A program made the position numbers and the translations under genes. Below the pieces are notes generated by a model that saw only the letters and a program-made list of their open reading frames with translations, searched no databases and was not told where the DNA came from. DNA of 64,000 nt from assembly GCF_006352025.1 (NCBI RefSeq), contig NZ_CP040936.1:3350001-3414000 (forward strand), read 5' to 3'. Numbering within the stretch: the first letter of the stretch is position 1; every line of letters begins with the position of its first letter. Shown piece after piece: positions 23,997 through 32,679 of this stretch. The DNA is from Hymenobacter sp. DG01. Its GTDB lineage: Bacteria > Bacteroidota > Bacteroidia > Cytophagales > Hymenobacteraceae.

Positions 23997-25664
23997 CTAC
24001 CCCAGGCTCCGGTACCGAACCCGCTTGGGCTCTACGTCGCCGAGGCGCTTGCGCTTGGCTTCTTCGTAGTCAGAGAAGTTGCCTTCAAACCACACTACCT
24101 GCGAGTCGCCCTCGAAGGCCAGGATGTGGGTAGCGAGGCGGTCGAGGAACCACCGGTCGTGGCTGATGATAACGGCGCAACCGGCGAAGTTCTCCAGTGC
24201 GTCTTCCAGGGCCCGGATGGCATTCACGTCCAGGTCGTTGGTCGGTTCGTCGAGCAGGAGCAGGTTGGCGCCCTGCTTGAGGGTAGTAGCCAGGTGCACG
24301 CGGTTCCGCTCACCGCCCGACAGGCTGCCTACTTTCTTTTCCTGGTCACCGCCGCGGAAGTTGAAGTTGCTCACGAAGGCGCGGGAGTTCACCTGCCGGC
24401 CGGCCAGCAGCATGGTTTCCGTGCCGCCCGAAATAGTTTCGAACACCGACTTGTTGGGGTCCAGGGTATCGTGCTGCTGATCCACGTAGGCAGTCTGCAC
24501 GGTAGGGCCCACCACGAACGTACCGGCATCGGGCTGCACCTGGTCGGTGATGAGGCGGAACAGGGTGGTTTTACCGGCGCCGTTCGGACCGATGATGCCC
24601 ACGATGCCGCCCTGGGGCAGGTTGAACGACAGATTCTCGAACAGGAGCTTGTCGCCGAAGGCTTTGGTCAGCCCTTCGGCCTCAATTACCTGGGCGCCCA
24701 GGCGCGGACCGTCCGGGATGAACAACTCCAGCTTCTGCTCCTTCTCGCGGGAGTCCTCGTTCACCAGCTTGTCGTAGCCGGCGAGGCGGGCCTTGCTCTT
24801 GGCCTGGCGGGCTTTCGGGGCCATACGCACCCACTCCAGCTCGCGCTGCAAGGTTTTCTGGCGCTTGCTCTCGGTTTTCTCTTCCTGGGCCAGGCGCGAA
24901 GCTTTCTGCTCCAGCCACGAGCTATAGTTGCCTTTCCATGGAATACCCTCGCCACGGTCCAGCTCCAGAATCCAGCCGGCCACGTTATCAAGGAAGTACC
25001 GGTCGTGGGTTACGGCAATTACGGTGCCTTTGTACTGCTGCAGGTGCTGCTCCAGCCACAGCACGCTTTCGGCATCCAGGTGGTTGGTGGGTTCGTCGAG
25101 CAGCAGCACGTCGGGCTCTTGCAGGAGCAGGCGGCACAAGGCCACGCGGCGCTTTTCGCCACCTGAGAGGTTGCCGATGATGGCGTCGGCCGGGGGCGTG
25201 CGCAGGGCGTCCATAGCACGCTCCAGCTTGCTGTCGAGGTTCCAGGCGTCGAGCTGGTCGAGGCGCTCCTGCACGGTGCCCTGGCGCTCCAGCAGCTTGT
25301 CGAAGTCGGCGTCCTCGGCTCCAAAAGCCTCATTAATTTCATCGAATTCCTTCAGCAGGGCTACCGTTTCGGCGGTGCCTTCCTGGACTACTTCCAGCAC
25401 CGTTTTGGTGGGGTCGAGCTGGGGCTCCTGCTCCAGGTAGCCCACCGAGTAGCCCGGCGACCATACCACGTCGCCCTGAATCTGCTTATCTACCCCGGCA
25501 ATAATCTTCAGCAAGGAAGACTTACCCGAGCCGTTGAGGCCCAGTACGCCGATTTTGGCCCCGTAGAAAAACGAGAGGTAGATGTTTTTAAGAACCTGCT
25601 TCTGGGGAGGGAAGATCTTGCTTACCCCCGCCATGGAGAAAATAATGGTGGGTTGGTCGCTCAT
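23997..25664 (-). CDS. ettA: ABC-F protein, energy-dependent translational throttle EttA
   Basis: 555 residues, the same length as known EttA proteins. Two ABC cassettes are present: GLNGSGKSSLLKI, LSGGEKRRVALC, LLLDEPTNHLD; then GPNGAGKTTLFRL, LSGGERNRVHLA, LLLDEPTNDLD. The linker and arm (about residues 240-320, KTESKRQKTLQRELEWVRM) fit the P-site interaction motif. It acts on the ribosome E site, matching translation to energy charge. It is a single gene with its own terminator. No membrane domain, so not a transporter. Confidence 0.96.
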   Translation of the reverse strand: MSDQPTIIFSMAGVSKIFPPQKQVLKNIYLSFFYGAKIGVLGLNGSGKSSLLKIIAGVDKQIQGDVVWSPGYSVGYLEQEPQLDPTKTVLEVVQEGTAETVALLKEFDEINEAFGAEDADFDKLLERQGTVQERLDQLDAWNLDSKLERAMDALRTPPADAIIGNLSGGEKRRVALCRLLLQEPDVLLLDEPTNHLDAESVLWLEQHLQQYKGTVIAVTHDRYFLDNVAGWILELDRGEGIPWKGNYSSWLEQKASRLAQEEKTESKRQKTLQRELEWVRMAPKARQAKSKARLAGYDKLVNEDSREKEQKLELFIPDGPRLGAQVIEAEGLTKAFGDKLLFENLSFNLPQGGIVGIIGPNGAGKTTLFRLITDQVQPDAGTFVVGPTVQTAYVDQQHDTLDPNKSVFETISGGTETMLLAGRQVNSRAFVSNFNFRGGDQEKKVGSLSGGERNRVHLATTLKQGANLLLLDEPTNDLDVNAIRALEDALENFAGCAVIISHDRWFLDRLATHILAFEGDSQVVWFEGNFSDYEEAKRKRLGDVEPKRVRYRSLG

Positions 25665-26093
25665 AAGTAGAGTTAGGAAAGTGCAGAATCAAGTGGGCCG
25701 AAGCCCGTACATACTGAGGCAGAGCGGTTACTTGGGCCGTGAGGACGCCAGCGGGGTAGCTTGCGAGTTCAGCGGAGGTTTCTATTTTGCGCCCTCATAC
25801 GGCAGCGGGCCGTATCGGCAGCAGGGTCCGGAGAAGGGCCCGGCTGCTTTCTGCTTTTCACGCGTAATAACCACACTCGCTGTCCGTTCGTAGCTTCTCC
25901 CGGCAAGGAGCTACCACCCCGGCCCGACTGCAAACCTCTGCGTTGGCAGCCGGAATGCCAAAGGTAGGCAGCCCACGCAAACATTCCGCCGCCGGGGCCA
26001 GGGGGCGGAATTACCCGACAACTTGTAAACTTGTACAGCTTTTTGGCCTAAACCCCCGACCTCTCCACCTATTCGCTCCCCCGCTATCTGATT
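25665..26093. other. 429-bp divergent intergenic region
   Basis: Between ettA (-) and the DUF349 gene (+). I see no protein gene; a short open frame there does not look conserved. The last 60 bp (ACTTGTAAACTTGTACAGCT) are A/T-rich compared with the rest and probably hold the DUF349 promoter, though no exact TAnnTTTG box is found. Confidence 0.5.
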
Positions 26094-27401
26094 ATGGAAC
26101 AACAAGACCACTTGCTGGCCGAAGCCCGCCGTTATGGCTACATCGAGGGCGACCAGGTGTGGCTTCGCCCCTTATTAGATCTGCCCGCCCGTCAGGTTGG
26201 GCAGGTGAAGGAATCCGCTGATGCTTCCCTGATTTATTTCGCTCAACGCTTCAACCTCTTCCGTACCAAGGTAGAAGACCTGCTCCAGAAGATTGAGGAG
26301 TCGGACAACAAAGGCTCGTTTCTGATGAAGGCCCTGCACCTCAAAGAGCAGGTAGCCACCTACGATGCCCTCGGCGACTTTGAGAGCCTGCACCGCCGCC
26401 TCACCGAGGCCGAAGAATCGATTAAGGTTACCATCAACCGCAACCGCGAAAAGAACCTGGCCACTAAAATCAGCCTGATTCAGGAAGCGGAATCCCTGCA
26501 CGATACCATCGACTGGCAGGGAGGTAGCGAAAAGCTGAAGGACCTGCGCCAAGGCTGGATCAAGACCGGCCCCGTAGAAAAGCACCTCACCGACGAGCTG
26601 GAAACCCGCTTTCAGGCCGCTGTTGATGCTTTCTTCGCCCGTAAGAAGGAATTTCTGGCTGAGAAAAAAGCCATGACCAACCGGGTGTATGATCGGTACA
26701 AGGAGCTGATTCATAAGTCCGAAGCCCTGCAGAACTCTACCGAGTTTGAGGAAACCACCCGCAAGCTCAAGCAGCTGCAGCAAGAGTGGAAGGAAATTGA
26801 CGGCACCCTACCCCGCAAGCAGGCCAACGACCTCTGGACGCGGTTCCGGGCGGCGCACAACCACTTCTTTGAGCGCCTGAAGGTGCACATCGAAAGCAAG
26901 CGCCAGGAGCCGGCCGCGGCAGGCGGGGGCGAGGACAACCTCAGCCGCAAGCGCGCCCTGGTGGCCGAAGCTCAAGCTCTGCTCAACCAGCCCATGTCGC
27001 AGGCCGTGGCCCGCGCCAAGGAGCTGCAGGCAGCCTGGAAAAAGGTAGGCCCCGTGCGCGGCGAAGAGTCCGACCGGGTGTGGGAGCAGTTTATTCTGGC
27101 CTGCGACAAAGTGTTTGAGATGAGCGCCCTGGAGCACTACATCCGCAAGCGCCAGCCCGCCGGCCCCGATGCTTCTTCGCCCCGCGACCAGGCCAACGCG
27201 CGCATTCTGGCCCTGCGCGACTTTATCAAATCCGACAAGCAGGAGCAGGAAGTGCTGGAAGAAAACCTGGGCAAGCTCAACGATTCGCCGGGCAACGAGG
27301 CCTTCCGGACCATGCTGCAGGGCAAAATCCGGGCCTTTGAGCGGAAAATCCGAACCAAGAATGAGCTGATTGCTATGTTTCAGCAGCGCGTCACGGGTTA
27401 G
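26094..27401 (+). CDS. DUF349 domain protein
   Basis: 435 residues, mostly helical. At least four DUF349-type repeats are seen, each with a Trp-centred signature: LRQGWIKTGPVEK, LQQEWKEIDGTLPRK, LQAAWKKVGPVRGEESDRVW. Charged helices end in a coiled coil (LRDFIKSDKQEQEVLEENLG). The first 90 residues are a less conserved extension. No enzymatic residues. Proteins of this family are abundant and cytoplasmic in Bacteroidota, with unknown function; a role in DNA or RNA protection has only been suggested. A solitary gene. Confidence 0.9.
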   Translation: MEQQDHLLAEARRYGYIEGDQVWLRPLLDLPARQVGQVKESADASLIYFAQRFNLFRTKVEDLLQKIEESDNKGSFLMKALHLKEQVATYDALGDFESLHRRLTEAEESIKVTINRNREKNLATKISLIQEAESLHDTIDWQGGSEKLKDLRQGWIKTGPVEKHLTDELETRFQAAVDAFFARKKEFLAEKKAMTNRVYDRYKELIHKSEALQNSTEFEETTRKLKQLQQEWKEIDGTLPRKQANDLWTRFRAAHNHFFERLKVHIESKRQEPAAAGGGEDNLSRKRALVAEAQALLNQPMSQAVARAKELQAAWKKVGPVRGEESDRVWEQFILACDKVFEMSALEHYIRKRQPAGPDASSPRDQANARILALRDFIKSDKQEQEVLEENLGKLNDSPGNEAFRTMLQGKIRAFERKIRTKNELIAMFQQRVTG

Positions 27402-27542
27402 CCCAACTTTAGTCAGTATTTTACGTTGTCGTCAGCGAAACGCAACCCTGAACCGGTAATGGTGTCATGCCTCAACTAACGGTCAGATTTTTGCTGACAT
27501 AAACTCACCTTTCGACCACTTTTTTTAGTAGCACACACGACT

Positions 27543-27764
27543 ATGTACTGGACTCTGGAACTTGCTTCGTACCTGGAAGATGCACCCTGGCCCGCCACCA
27601 AGGATGAGCTCATTGATTACTCTATCCGCTCGGGTGCCCCGATGGAGGTAGTAGAAAACCTGCAGGCTCTGGAAGACGACGGTCAGCCCTACGAGAACAT
27701 TGAGGAAGTATGGCCGGACTACCCGACCAAGGAAGACTTCATGTTCAACGAAGACGAGTATTAG
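27543..27764 (+). CDS. DUF2795 protein
   Basis: 73 acidic residues: MYWTLELASYLEDAPWPATK, then DELIDYSIRSGAPMEVVENL, ending PTKEDFMFNEDEY. This is the DUF2795 layout (ELxxYLEdapWPATKdELIdYa...). Function unknown. It is a single small gene 141 bp after the DUF349 gene. Confidence 0.9.
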   Translation: MYWTLELASYLEDAPWPATKDELIDYSIRSGAPMEVVENLQALEDDGQPYENIEEVWPDYPTKEDFMFNEDEY

Positions 27765-27851
27765 TAGAATTAAGATTATCAGAGCTTAGAACTCAGACTA
27801 CGTTCTTGCTTTCTAGCGGTTGAATCCTCTACGAAAAAGGTCTAGGTTCTT

Positions 27852-28598
27852 ATGTCTGACATCTCAGTTCTAAAGATTGATAACCTGATTGCGGGGTATG
27901 GACAGCGCGTCCTGCTCCGCAATTTGTGTTTTATGGTGCCGGAGCCAGCCTTTGTGGCTATTGCGGGGCACAATGGCTGCGGTAAAACTACCCTCTTCCG
28001 GGCCCTGACGGGGCAGCTGCCCTACCAGGGCTCGGTGCAGGTACTGGGCCAGGAACTGCACACCCTGCGCCGGCCGGCGGCCAGCGGCCTGCTAGCCCAC
28101 TTGCCCCAGCGGGGTAGTGTAGAGTTTTCGATTCCGGTGCGGGAGCTGGTCGTAATGGGCCGCTTTCGCCACCACCGCTTCCTGGGCGCTTATCAAACGC
28201 AGGACTACGCCCTGGCCGATGCGGCCCTGGCCCGCGTGGGGGCTTCTCACTTGGCTGACCAGGATTTCACGGTGCTCTCGGGCGGGGAGCAGCAGCTGGT
28301 GTGGCTGGCCCAGCTGAGTCTGCAGGATGCCCGCCTTTACCTCCTCGACGAGCCCACCCAGCAGCTCGACGTGTACTACCGCCGTCGTGTTTTCGACCTG
28401 CTGTACTCCTGGGTCAGAGAGCAGCAGAAAACCATCCTCTGCATCACCCACGACCTCGACAACCTGGCGGCCCTACCCTCCGGTTACCTCCTCAACCTTT
28501 CTGCCCCTACCCCCACCCTACAGCCCCTAACCCCGGAAACCATCCGGGCTGCCCGCGAATACCTGGAAAGCGAAGAAAGCCTGGCAGTAAGGCGGTGA
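27852..28598 (+). CDS. ABC transporter ATP-binding protein (metal-chelate type), orphan
   Basis: 248 residues. Walker A GHNGCGKTTL, signature LSGGEQQLVWLAQL and Walker B LYLLDEPTQQLDV identify an ABC ATPase of the iron-chelate/zinc importer type (FecE/ZnuC-like). No permease or binding-protein gene is next to it: the next gene (minus strand) is a lycopene cyclase. The partner must lie elsewhere in the genome, or the protein has a non-transport role. The gene ends just before a composite inverted repeat. Confidence 0.85.
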   Translation: MSDISVLKIDNLIAGYGQRVLLRNLCFMVPEPAFVAIAGHNGCGKTTLFRALTGQLPYQGSVQVLGQELHTLRRPAASGLLAHLPQRGSVEFSIPVRELVVMGRFRHHRFLGAYQTQDYALADAALARVGASHLADQDFTVLSGGEQQLVWLAQLSLQDARLYLLDEPTQQLDVYYRRRVFDLLYSWVREQQKTILCITHDLDNLAALPSGYLLNLSAPTPTLQPLTPETIRAAREYLESEESLAVRR

Positions 28599-28610
28599 GA
28601 TGGGTGACGC

Positions 28611-28762
28611 GTTATGGCGAGGCACGAAGCCATCTGTCCTTTCATTTGCTCAAAGCCTGCTAAACAGACGAGCCCTTACTTCCAGCACGGAGGCAAGGGC
28701 TTGTCACATCAGGAGGGGGTAGCACGGTGGTCAGGACGGATGGCTTCGTGCCTCGCCATGAC
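28611..28762. repeat. Composite palindromic element: 30-bp outer arms, inner 17-bp hairpin
   Basis: Outer arms 28611-28640 and 28733-28762 are inverse complements with 2 mismatches (core GCGAGGCACGAAGCCATC). Inside, 28667-28683 (GACGAGCCCTTACTTCC) pairs with 28689-28705 (GGAGGCAAGGGCTTGTC), 3 mismatches. The inner core (AAGCCCTT / AAGGGCTTGTC) recurs at 61099-61137. It ends 11 bp before the lycopene cyclase stop codon. MITE-like. Confidence 0.8.
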
Positions 28763-28773
28763 AACGCACCATT

Positions 28774-29970
28774 TCACCTCGCCCCAGGCCGGCCGCGCAC
28801 GACGTGGCCGATGGAGCGCAGGAAGGGCCACGGCGTCACGGAGTTCATAATCTGGAAGTTTTCTTTCCAGCTGGTGCGCTCGTCCAGAAAGTCGAAGATG
28901 CGCTCTACGGGGTTACGCTGGAACAGCTCCGTAAAAATGTCGCGCGTTCGTTCGCCCTGGCGCTGCATAATGTCCAGCAGGAGCGTATCGAACAGGTGGA
29001 ACTGCCACTGGTCGCCGGTTAAATCTTGCGGGGGATGACCGGTAGCAGCCAGCCCCGCCACCAGCCGGGCCGAGTGGGCCTGGATGCGCTTGAAGGCGTA
29101 GCCCGTGCTGGGCTTGGCCCGCCCGGCGCGGGTACCCAGATTGATGATGTGGTTGCCAGCGCGGGCGGCCAGCGGGTGGTCCGTCATCGGAATGGCTCCT
29201 ACCTCCTCAGCCTCAATCCGGAACGTTCCTACCCCCAGCTGCTCGTGCAGGTAGCGCCGGATTTCCGCTTCGTACTCTGCTTTAGGCAGCACCTCGGCCG
29301 AAAACAGCGTGTACTCTACCAAGGCTTTACGCCGACTGAAGGGTAGCACATAAATAAAGCGGGCCTCGTGGTGCTGTGCGCCCCGGAAGTCCATAAACTC
29401 CACGGTGGCGGGGTCGAAAGCATCCTCATCCGTCTCCACTTCCCAGCCTACGAAGTGCTGGAGCAGGTAGCGGTGCTTCCGGGGTTGCCGGGCCTCGTTA
29501 AGCTCCGGGGGCCGGCTGTCGAAGGCGTAGCGGGCGGTAAACTCGCCGGCAGCGGTTGTGGACCGCACTCCTACCCCCTCCACCTCCGCAAGGTCGGTTA
29601 CGCTGGCTTGCAGGCAAGTAACCTGGGGGCTCCGGGCCAGGGCCGCGTGCACGAACTGGTAAAAATCCAGGCCCCGAATCATCTTGTACCGATGGCGCCG
29701 CAGCGAAAACACCCGCTCGAACTGAGGGCTGCGGAAAGCCAGCTGCTCCCACTCGTGCGCTACAATGCCGTCAAACAACAAGGGCTCATCGGCCCAGAAC
29801 GACCAGGTTCGGTCGTTCTGCGTTTTGGCTTCCGGCTCCAGCACCAGCACCCGTTTGGAGGCCAGGGCCGGCTCCTGACTGATGTGGTATGCCAAGCTTA
29901 GCCCTGCCGCCCCACCTCCTACTATCAGGTAATCGTACTCGGTTGGTGGAACAGGTTTCTCAGGCACCAT
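28774..29970 (-). CDS. crtY: Lycopene beta-cyclase-type protein
   Basis: 398 residues. The N-terminal dinucleotide-binding motif is YLIVGGGAAGLSLAYHIS, followed by NDRTWSFWADE and PFSRRKALVEYTLFS, then AKPSTGYAFKRIQAHS near the cofactor-binding end, all typical of the lycopene cyclase family. It closes the ends of lycopene to give beta-ionone rings, a step to the carotenoids that colour many Cytophagales. No other crt gene lies in the window. It lies downstream of and convergent with the ABC gene. Confidence 0.88.
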   Translation of the reverse strand: MVPEKPVPPTEYDYLIVGGGAAGLSLAYHISQEPALASKRVLVLEPEAKTQNDRTWSFWADEPLLFDGIVAHEWEQLAFRSPQFERVFSLRRHRYKMIRGLDFYQFVHAALARSPQVTCLQASVTDLAEVEGVGVRSTTAAGEFTARYAFDSRPPELNEARQPRKHRYLLQHFVGWEVETDEDAFDPATVEFMDFRGAQHHEARFIYVLPFSRRKALVEYTLFSAEVLPKAEYEAEIRRYLHEQLGVGTFRIEAEEVGAIPMTDHPLAARAGNHIINLGTRAGRAKPSTGYAFKRIQAHSARLVAGLAATGHPPQDLTGDQWQFHLFDTLLLDIMQRQGERTRDIFTELFQRNPVERIFDFLDERTSWKENFQIMNSVTPWPFLRSIGHVVRGRPGAR

Positions 29971-30031
29971 AGCAACAGAAAATGAGCTTGCGGGTAACTA
30001 GGCCGCAGTTAGTAAACAAAGGAACACGAAA

Positions 30032-30058
30032 AAGGCCGCTTCCCGGAGGAGCGGCCTT
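30032..30058 (-). terminator. Intrinsic terminator after the LOG gene
   Basis: AAGGCCGCT and AGCGGCCTT form a 9-bp stem. On the minus strand it is followed by TTTCG. It is about 86 bp past the LOG gene stop codon. Confidence 0.75.
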
Positions 30059-30143
30059 CATCAATGGCTTAGCAGGAACTCTGGCTGCCGGATCAGACGC
30101 CGTCCGCATCCATGCAATCCAAGAAATCCACTCGGACCCGTGC

Positions 30144-31007
30144 TTAGAAGTTGGGCGAGAGCAGGTATTTGCTGTAGAAGTCGTCGATGATTTTCACCGC
30201 CGATTCTGCGTCGTCCACCAGCTGCACCAGGTTCATGTCTTCGGGCGAGATGTTGTGCTCATCTTCCAGCATTACCTGCTGAATCCAGTCGAACATACCC
30301 TGCCAGTAGCGCGTGCCCACCAGTACAATGGGGAAACGGCCAATTTTCTTGGTCTGAATCAGGGTAATGGCCTCGAACAGCTCATCGAGGGTGCCGAAGC
30401 CGCCGGGCATGCCAATGAAGCCCTGGGCGTACTTCACGAACATCACCTTCCGCACGAAGAAGTAGTCGAAGTTAATCACCTTATCGGGGTCGATGTAGGC
30501 GTTGTGGAACTGCTCGAAGGGCAGCTCAATGTTCAGGCCCACCGACTTGCCGCCCTCCTTATGGGCGCCTTTGTTGCCGGCCTCCATAATGCCGGGACCA
30601 CCACCCGTAATTACGCCGTAGCCGTGGCGCACCAGCTTAGCCGCAATTTCTTCGGCCATTTGGTAGTAGGGGTTGTCGGGCTTGGTACGGGCCGAGCCGA
30701 AGATGGACACGCAGGGCCCGATCTTGGTCATCTTCTCGAAGCCCTCCACGAACTCGGCCATCACCTTGAAGATCTGCCAGGAGTCTGCAATCTTGATTTC
30801 GTTCCAGTCCTTGTCCACGAAGGCCTTGCGGATGCGCTGCTCGTCGTCAAGCTGCACGGTCCGCTCGCCGTGGGTCTGCTCCCGGATGTCGCTGATGGTC
30901 TTAACCTTATTGTCGTTGACGTTGGGCTGAACGATGGTCTGGCCGCTACCGGCGTTCAATACCTGGTCGGCTGCTTTGGTTCTACTGGTTTTTTTGAGCT
31001 TCGACAT
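30144..31007 (-). CDS. LOG family protein
   Basis: 287 residues. The LOG signatures are GGGPGIMEAGNKGA and PGGFGTLDELFEAIT. Members are phosphoribohydrolases acting on nucleotide 5'-monophosphates, with LOG of plants making cytokinin; bacterial members may form or salvage modified adenines. The first 60 residues (MSKLKKTSRTKAADQVLN...) form a basic and polar extension not in the short LOG proteins but seen in the longer bacterial subgroup. Single gene with its own terminator. Confidence 0.92.
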   Translation of the reverse strand: MSKLKKTSRTKAADQVLNAGSGQTIVQPNVNDNKVKTISDIREQTHGERTVQLDDEQRIRKAFVDKDWNEIKIADSWQIFKVMAEFVEGFEKMTKIGPCVSIFGSARTKPDNPYYQMAEEIAAKLVRHGYGVITGGGPGIMEAGNKGAHKEGGKSVGLNIELPFEQFHNAYIDPDKVINFDYFFVRKVMFVKYAQGFIGMPGGFGTLDELFEAITLIQTKKIGRFPIVLVGTRYWQGMFDWIQQVMLEDEHNISPEDMNLVQLVDDAESAVKIIDDFYSKYLLSPNF

Positions 31008-31198
31008 AACAAGCTACGCTAAAAATTGGGCACGGATAGCCGGCTAACCACAGGCCGCCGACCGAGGTGGGAATGAATCCGGGCCCGGGTAAAAAATGAA
31101 GAAAAGGGCAAAAAGAAAGCCGCCCCTACGGAAGAAAGGGCGACCCAAGGTAGCGGCTGGCAAGTTAACAATTTGTTAACATCAAGTTAAGAAGTGAT

Positions 31199-31270
31199 GA
31201 GGTGATGGGGGTGAATCGTGACGTGCTGACTATTCACTTGTCACCTGTCACGATTCACCCCCATCACCTC
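31199..31270. repeat. Perfect 24-bp inverted repeat
   Basis: GAGGTGATGGGGGTGAATCG... (31199-31222) pairs perfectly with 31247-31270, around a 24-bp centre that carries TTCACTTGTCACCTGTCA. The word GTGATGAGGTGATG and the GTGACAAGTGACAG-type words recur at 63916-63965. It lies downstream of the ABC permease gene, so it may also end its transcript. Confidence 0.85.
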
Positions 31271-31276
31271 CTTCCT

Positions 31277-32539
31277 TTACTTCGCCCGAATGGCAATAAC
31301 GGGGTCGAGGTTGGCGGCCAGCACGGCAGGAATGATACCGGCCAGCACCCCAATTACCACCGACACGGTGAGCCCCAGGGAGATGTTGCTCCAGGACAAG
31401 AGCAGGGGTAGGGTTTCCTGCGGAATCAGCGTAATCAGCCACACCAGGAAAATACCGGCGGCGCCGCCCAGCAGGCACAGGAACACGGCCTCGAACAGGA
31501 ACTGGAACAGCACGAAGTAATTCTTGGCCCCCAACGACTTCTGAATCCCGATGATGTTGGTGCGCTCCTTCACCGATACGAACATGATGTTGGCAATGCC
31601 GAAGCCGCCCACCAGCATGGCAAACGACCCGATAATTGCCCCGGCCACCCCAATAATAGAAAACAGCTTTCCGATGAGGTTGGCAAACATTTCGGGGCGG
31701 TTCAGGGCGAAGTTGTCTTCCTCCCGCGGGCGCAGGCTGCGGATATTGCGCATGAGCCCGCGCATTTCCGACTCCAGGTCCAGCAGGCCTTCGTCTTCCT
31801 CCCTACCCTTCACGGCAATGGTAGGTGTAATGCCAAAGCCGTTGCCCGTGCTCAGGGTAAATATCTTGGTGAAGGCCCCGAAGGGAATAACCACGTTGTT
31901 GTCGTTGCTGGGCGTGTCAATCAGCTTCTTGCCTTCCTTCTGCACTACCCCAATTACCGTGAAGCGCTGCCCCTTGGCCTTGAACTCGCGCCCTATGGCT
32001 GTGCTGTTCGGGAACAGGTTGGAGGCAATATCCGCTCCGATGATGGCCACGTTGCGCGCCGACTCTACCTCGCGCTGAGTGAAGTAGCGCCCCTCGGCAA
32101 TGGGCAGGTCGGAAACTTTCCGGAAATCGTAGCTTACACCCTGCAGGGCAATGCTTTCCATGCTGTTGTTGCCGGCCCGCAGGGTGTTACCGCCAGCGCT
32201 GGCAAACACGGCCACGCCCCGGTTGTTGTCGCTCAGGCTCTTGCGCAGGTCATTGTACTCACGCACTGTGGGCACAGGCCGCCCGAAGTATTTCCACCAG
32301 GGGTAGTCCGGCTGGTCGAAGGTCCAGGGCATTTTCATCACGTAAATCACCTTGTCGCCCACGAAGCTCATGCTCTGGCGCACGTTGGCCTCCAATGAGT
32401 CAACGACGGTGAAAACAGCAATAATGGCAAAGATGCCCACCGTCACGCCCAGCAAGGACAGAATGGTGCGGAGAAGGTTGGCTTTCAGGGCTTGCCACGC
32501 GAAACGGAAACTTTCCAGGGTCAGACGCAGCGCTTTCAT
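31277..32539 (-). CDS. MacB/FtsX-type ABC transporter permease
   Basis: 420 residues. The first helix (ILSLLGVTVGIFAIIAVFTV), a large extracytoplasmic MacB-PCD domain (residues about 45-270) and three C-terminal helices (IIGVAGAIIGSFAMLVGGFG, FEAVFLCLLGGAAGIFLVWL, GLTVSVVIGVLAGIIPAVLA) give the four-helix FtsX layout. The cytoplasmic motif VKERTNIIGIQKSLGAKN is typical. These permeases act with a separate LolD/MacB-type ATPase, which is not in the window. Probably lipoprotein or macrolide-type export. Confidence 0.9.
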   Translation of the reverse strand: MKALRLTLESFRFAWQALKANLLRTILSLLGVTVGIFAIIAVFTVVDSLEANVRQSMSFVGDKVIYVMKMPWTFDQPDYPWWKYFGRPVPTVREYNDLRKSLSDNNRGVAVFASAGGNTLRAGNNSMESIALQGVSYDFRKVSDLPIAEGRYFTQREVESARNVAIIGADIASNLFPNSTAIGREFKAKGQRFTVIGVVQKEGKKLIDTPSNDNNVVIPFGAFTKIFTLSTGNGFGITPTIAVKGREEDEGLLDLESEMRGLMRNIRSLRPREEDNFALNRPEMFANLIGKLFSIIGVAGAIIGSFAMLVGGFGIANIMFVSVKERTNIIGIQKSLGAKNYFVLFQFLFEAVFLCLLGGAAGIFLVWLITLIPQETLPLLLSWSNISLGLTVSVVIGVLAGIIPAVLAANLDPVIAIRAK

Positions 32540-32623
32540 GCGGGAAGGGGTTCGGCCATGGACGTAGCAGGGGCAATAAGCAGATTTCGGGCGAAAAATA
32601 ACGATTTATTCGAAGCCGATGCG

Positions 32624-32631
32624 TACTTTTG
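32624..32631 (+). promoter_or_regulatory. Candidate -7 box (TACTTTTG) of queA
   Basis: TACTTTTG matches the Bacteroidota TAnnTTTG consensus and lies 48 bp before the queA start. A TTTA at 32605-32608 could be a weak -33 element, with shorter spacing than usual. Confidence 0.4.
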
Positions 32632-32679
32632 CGGTTCGATTTTTTTCTTAGGTTCCCCTCCTATTGCCCTGTCCGGCCC

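Noticed and set aside
23994..25166. Plus-strand frame opposite ettA
   Set aside because: Both ABC cassettes of EttA are intact on the minus strand; the plus frame has no motif.
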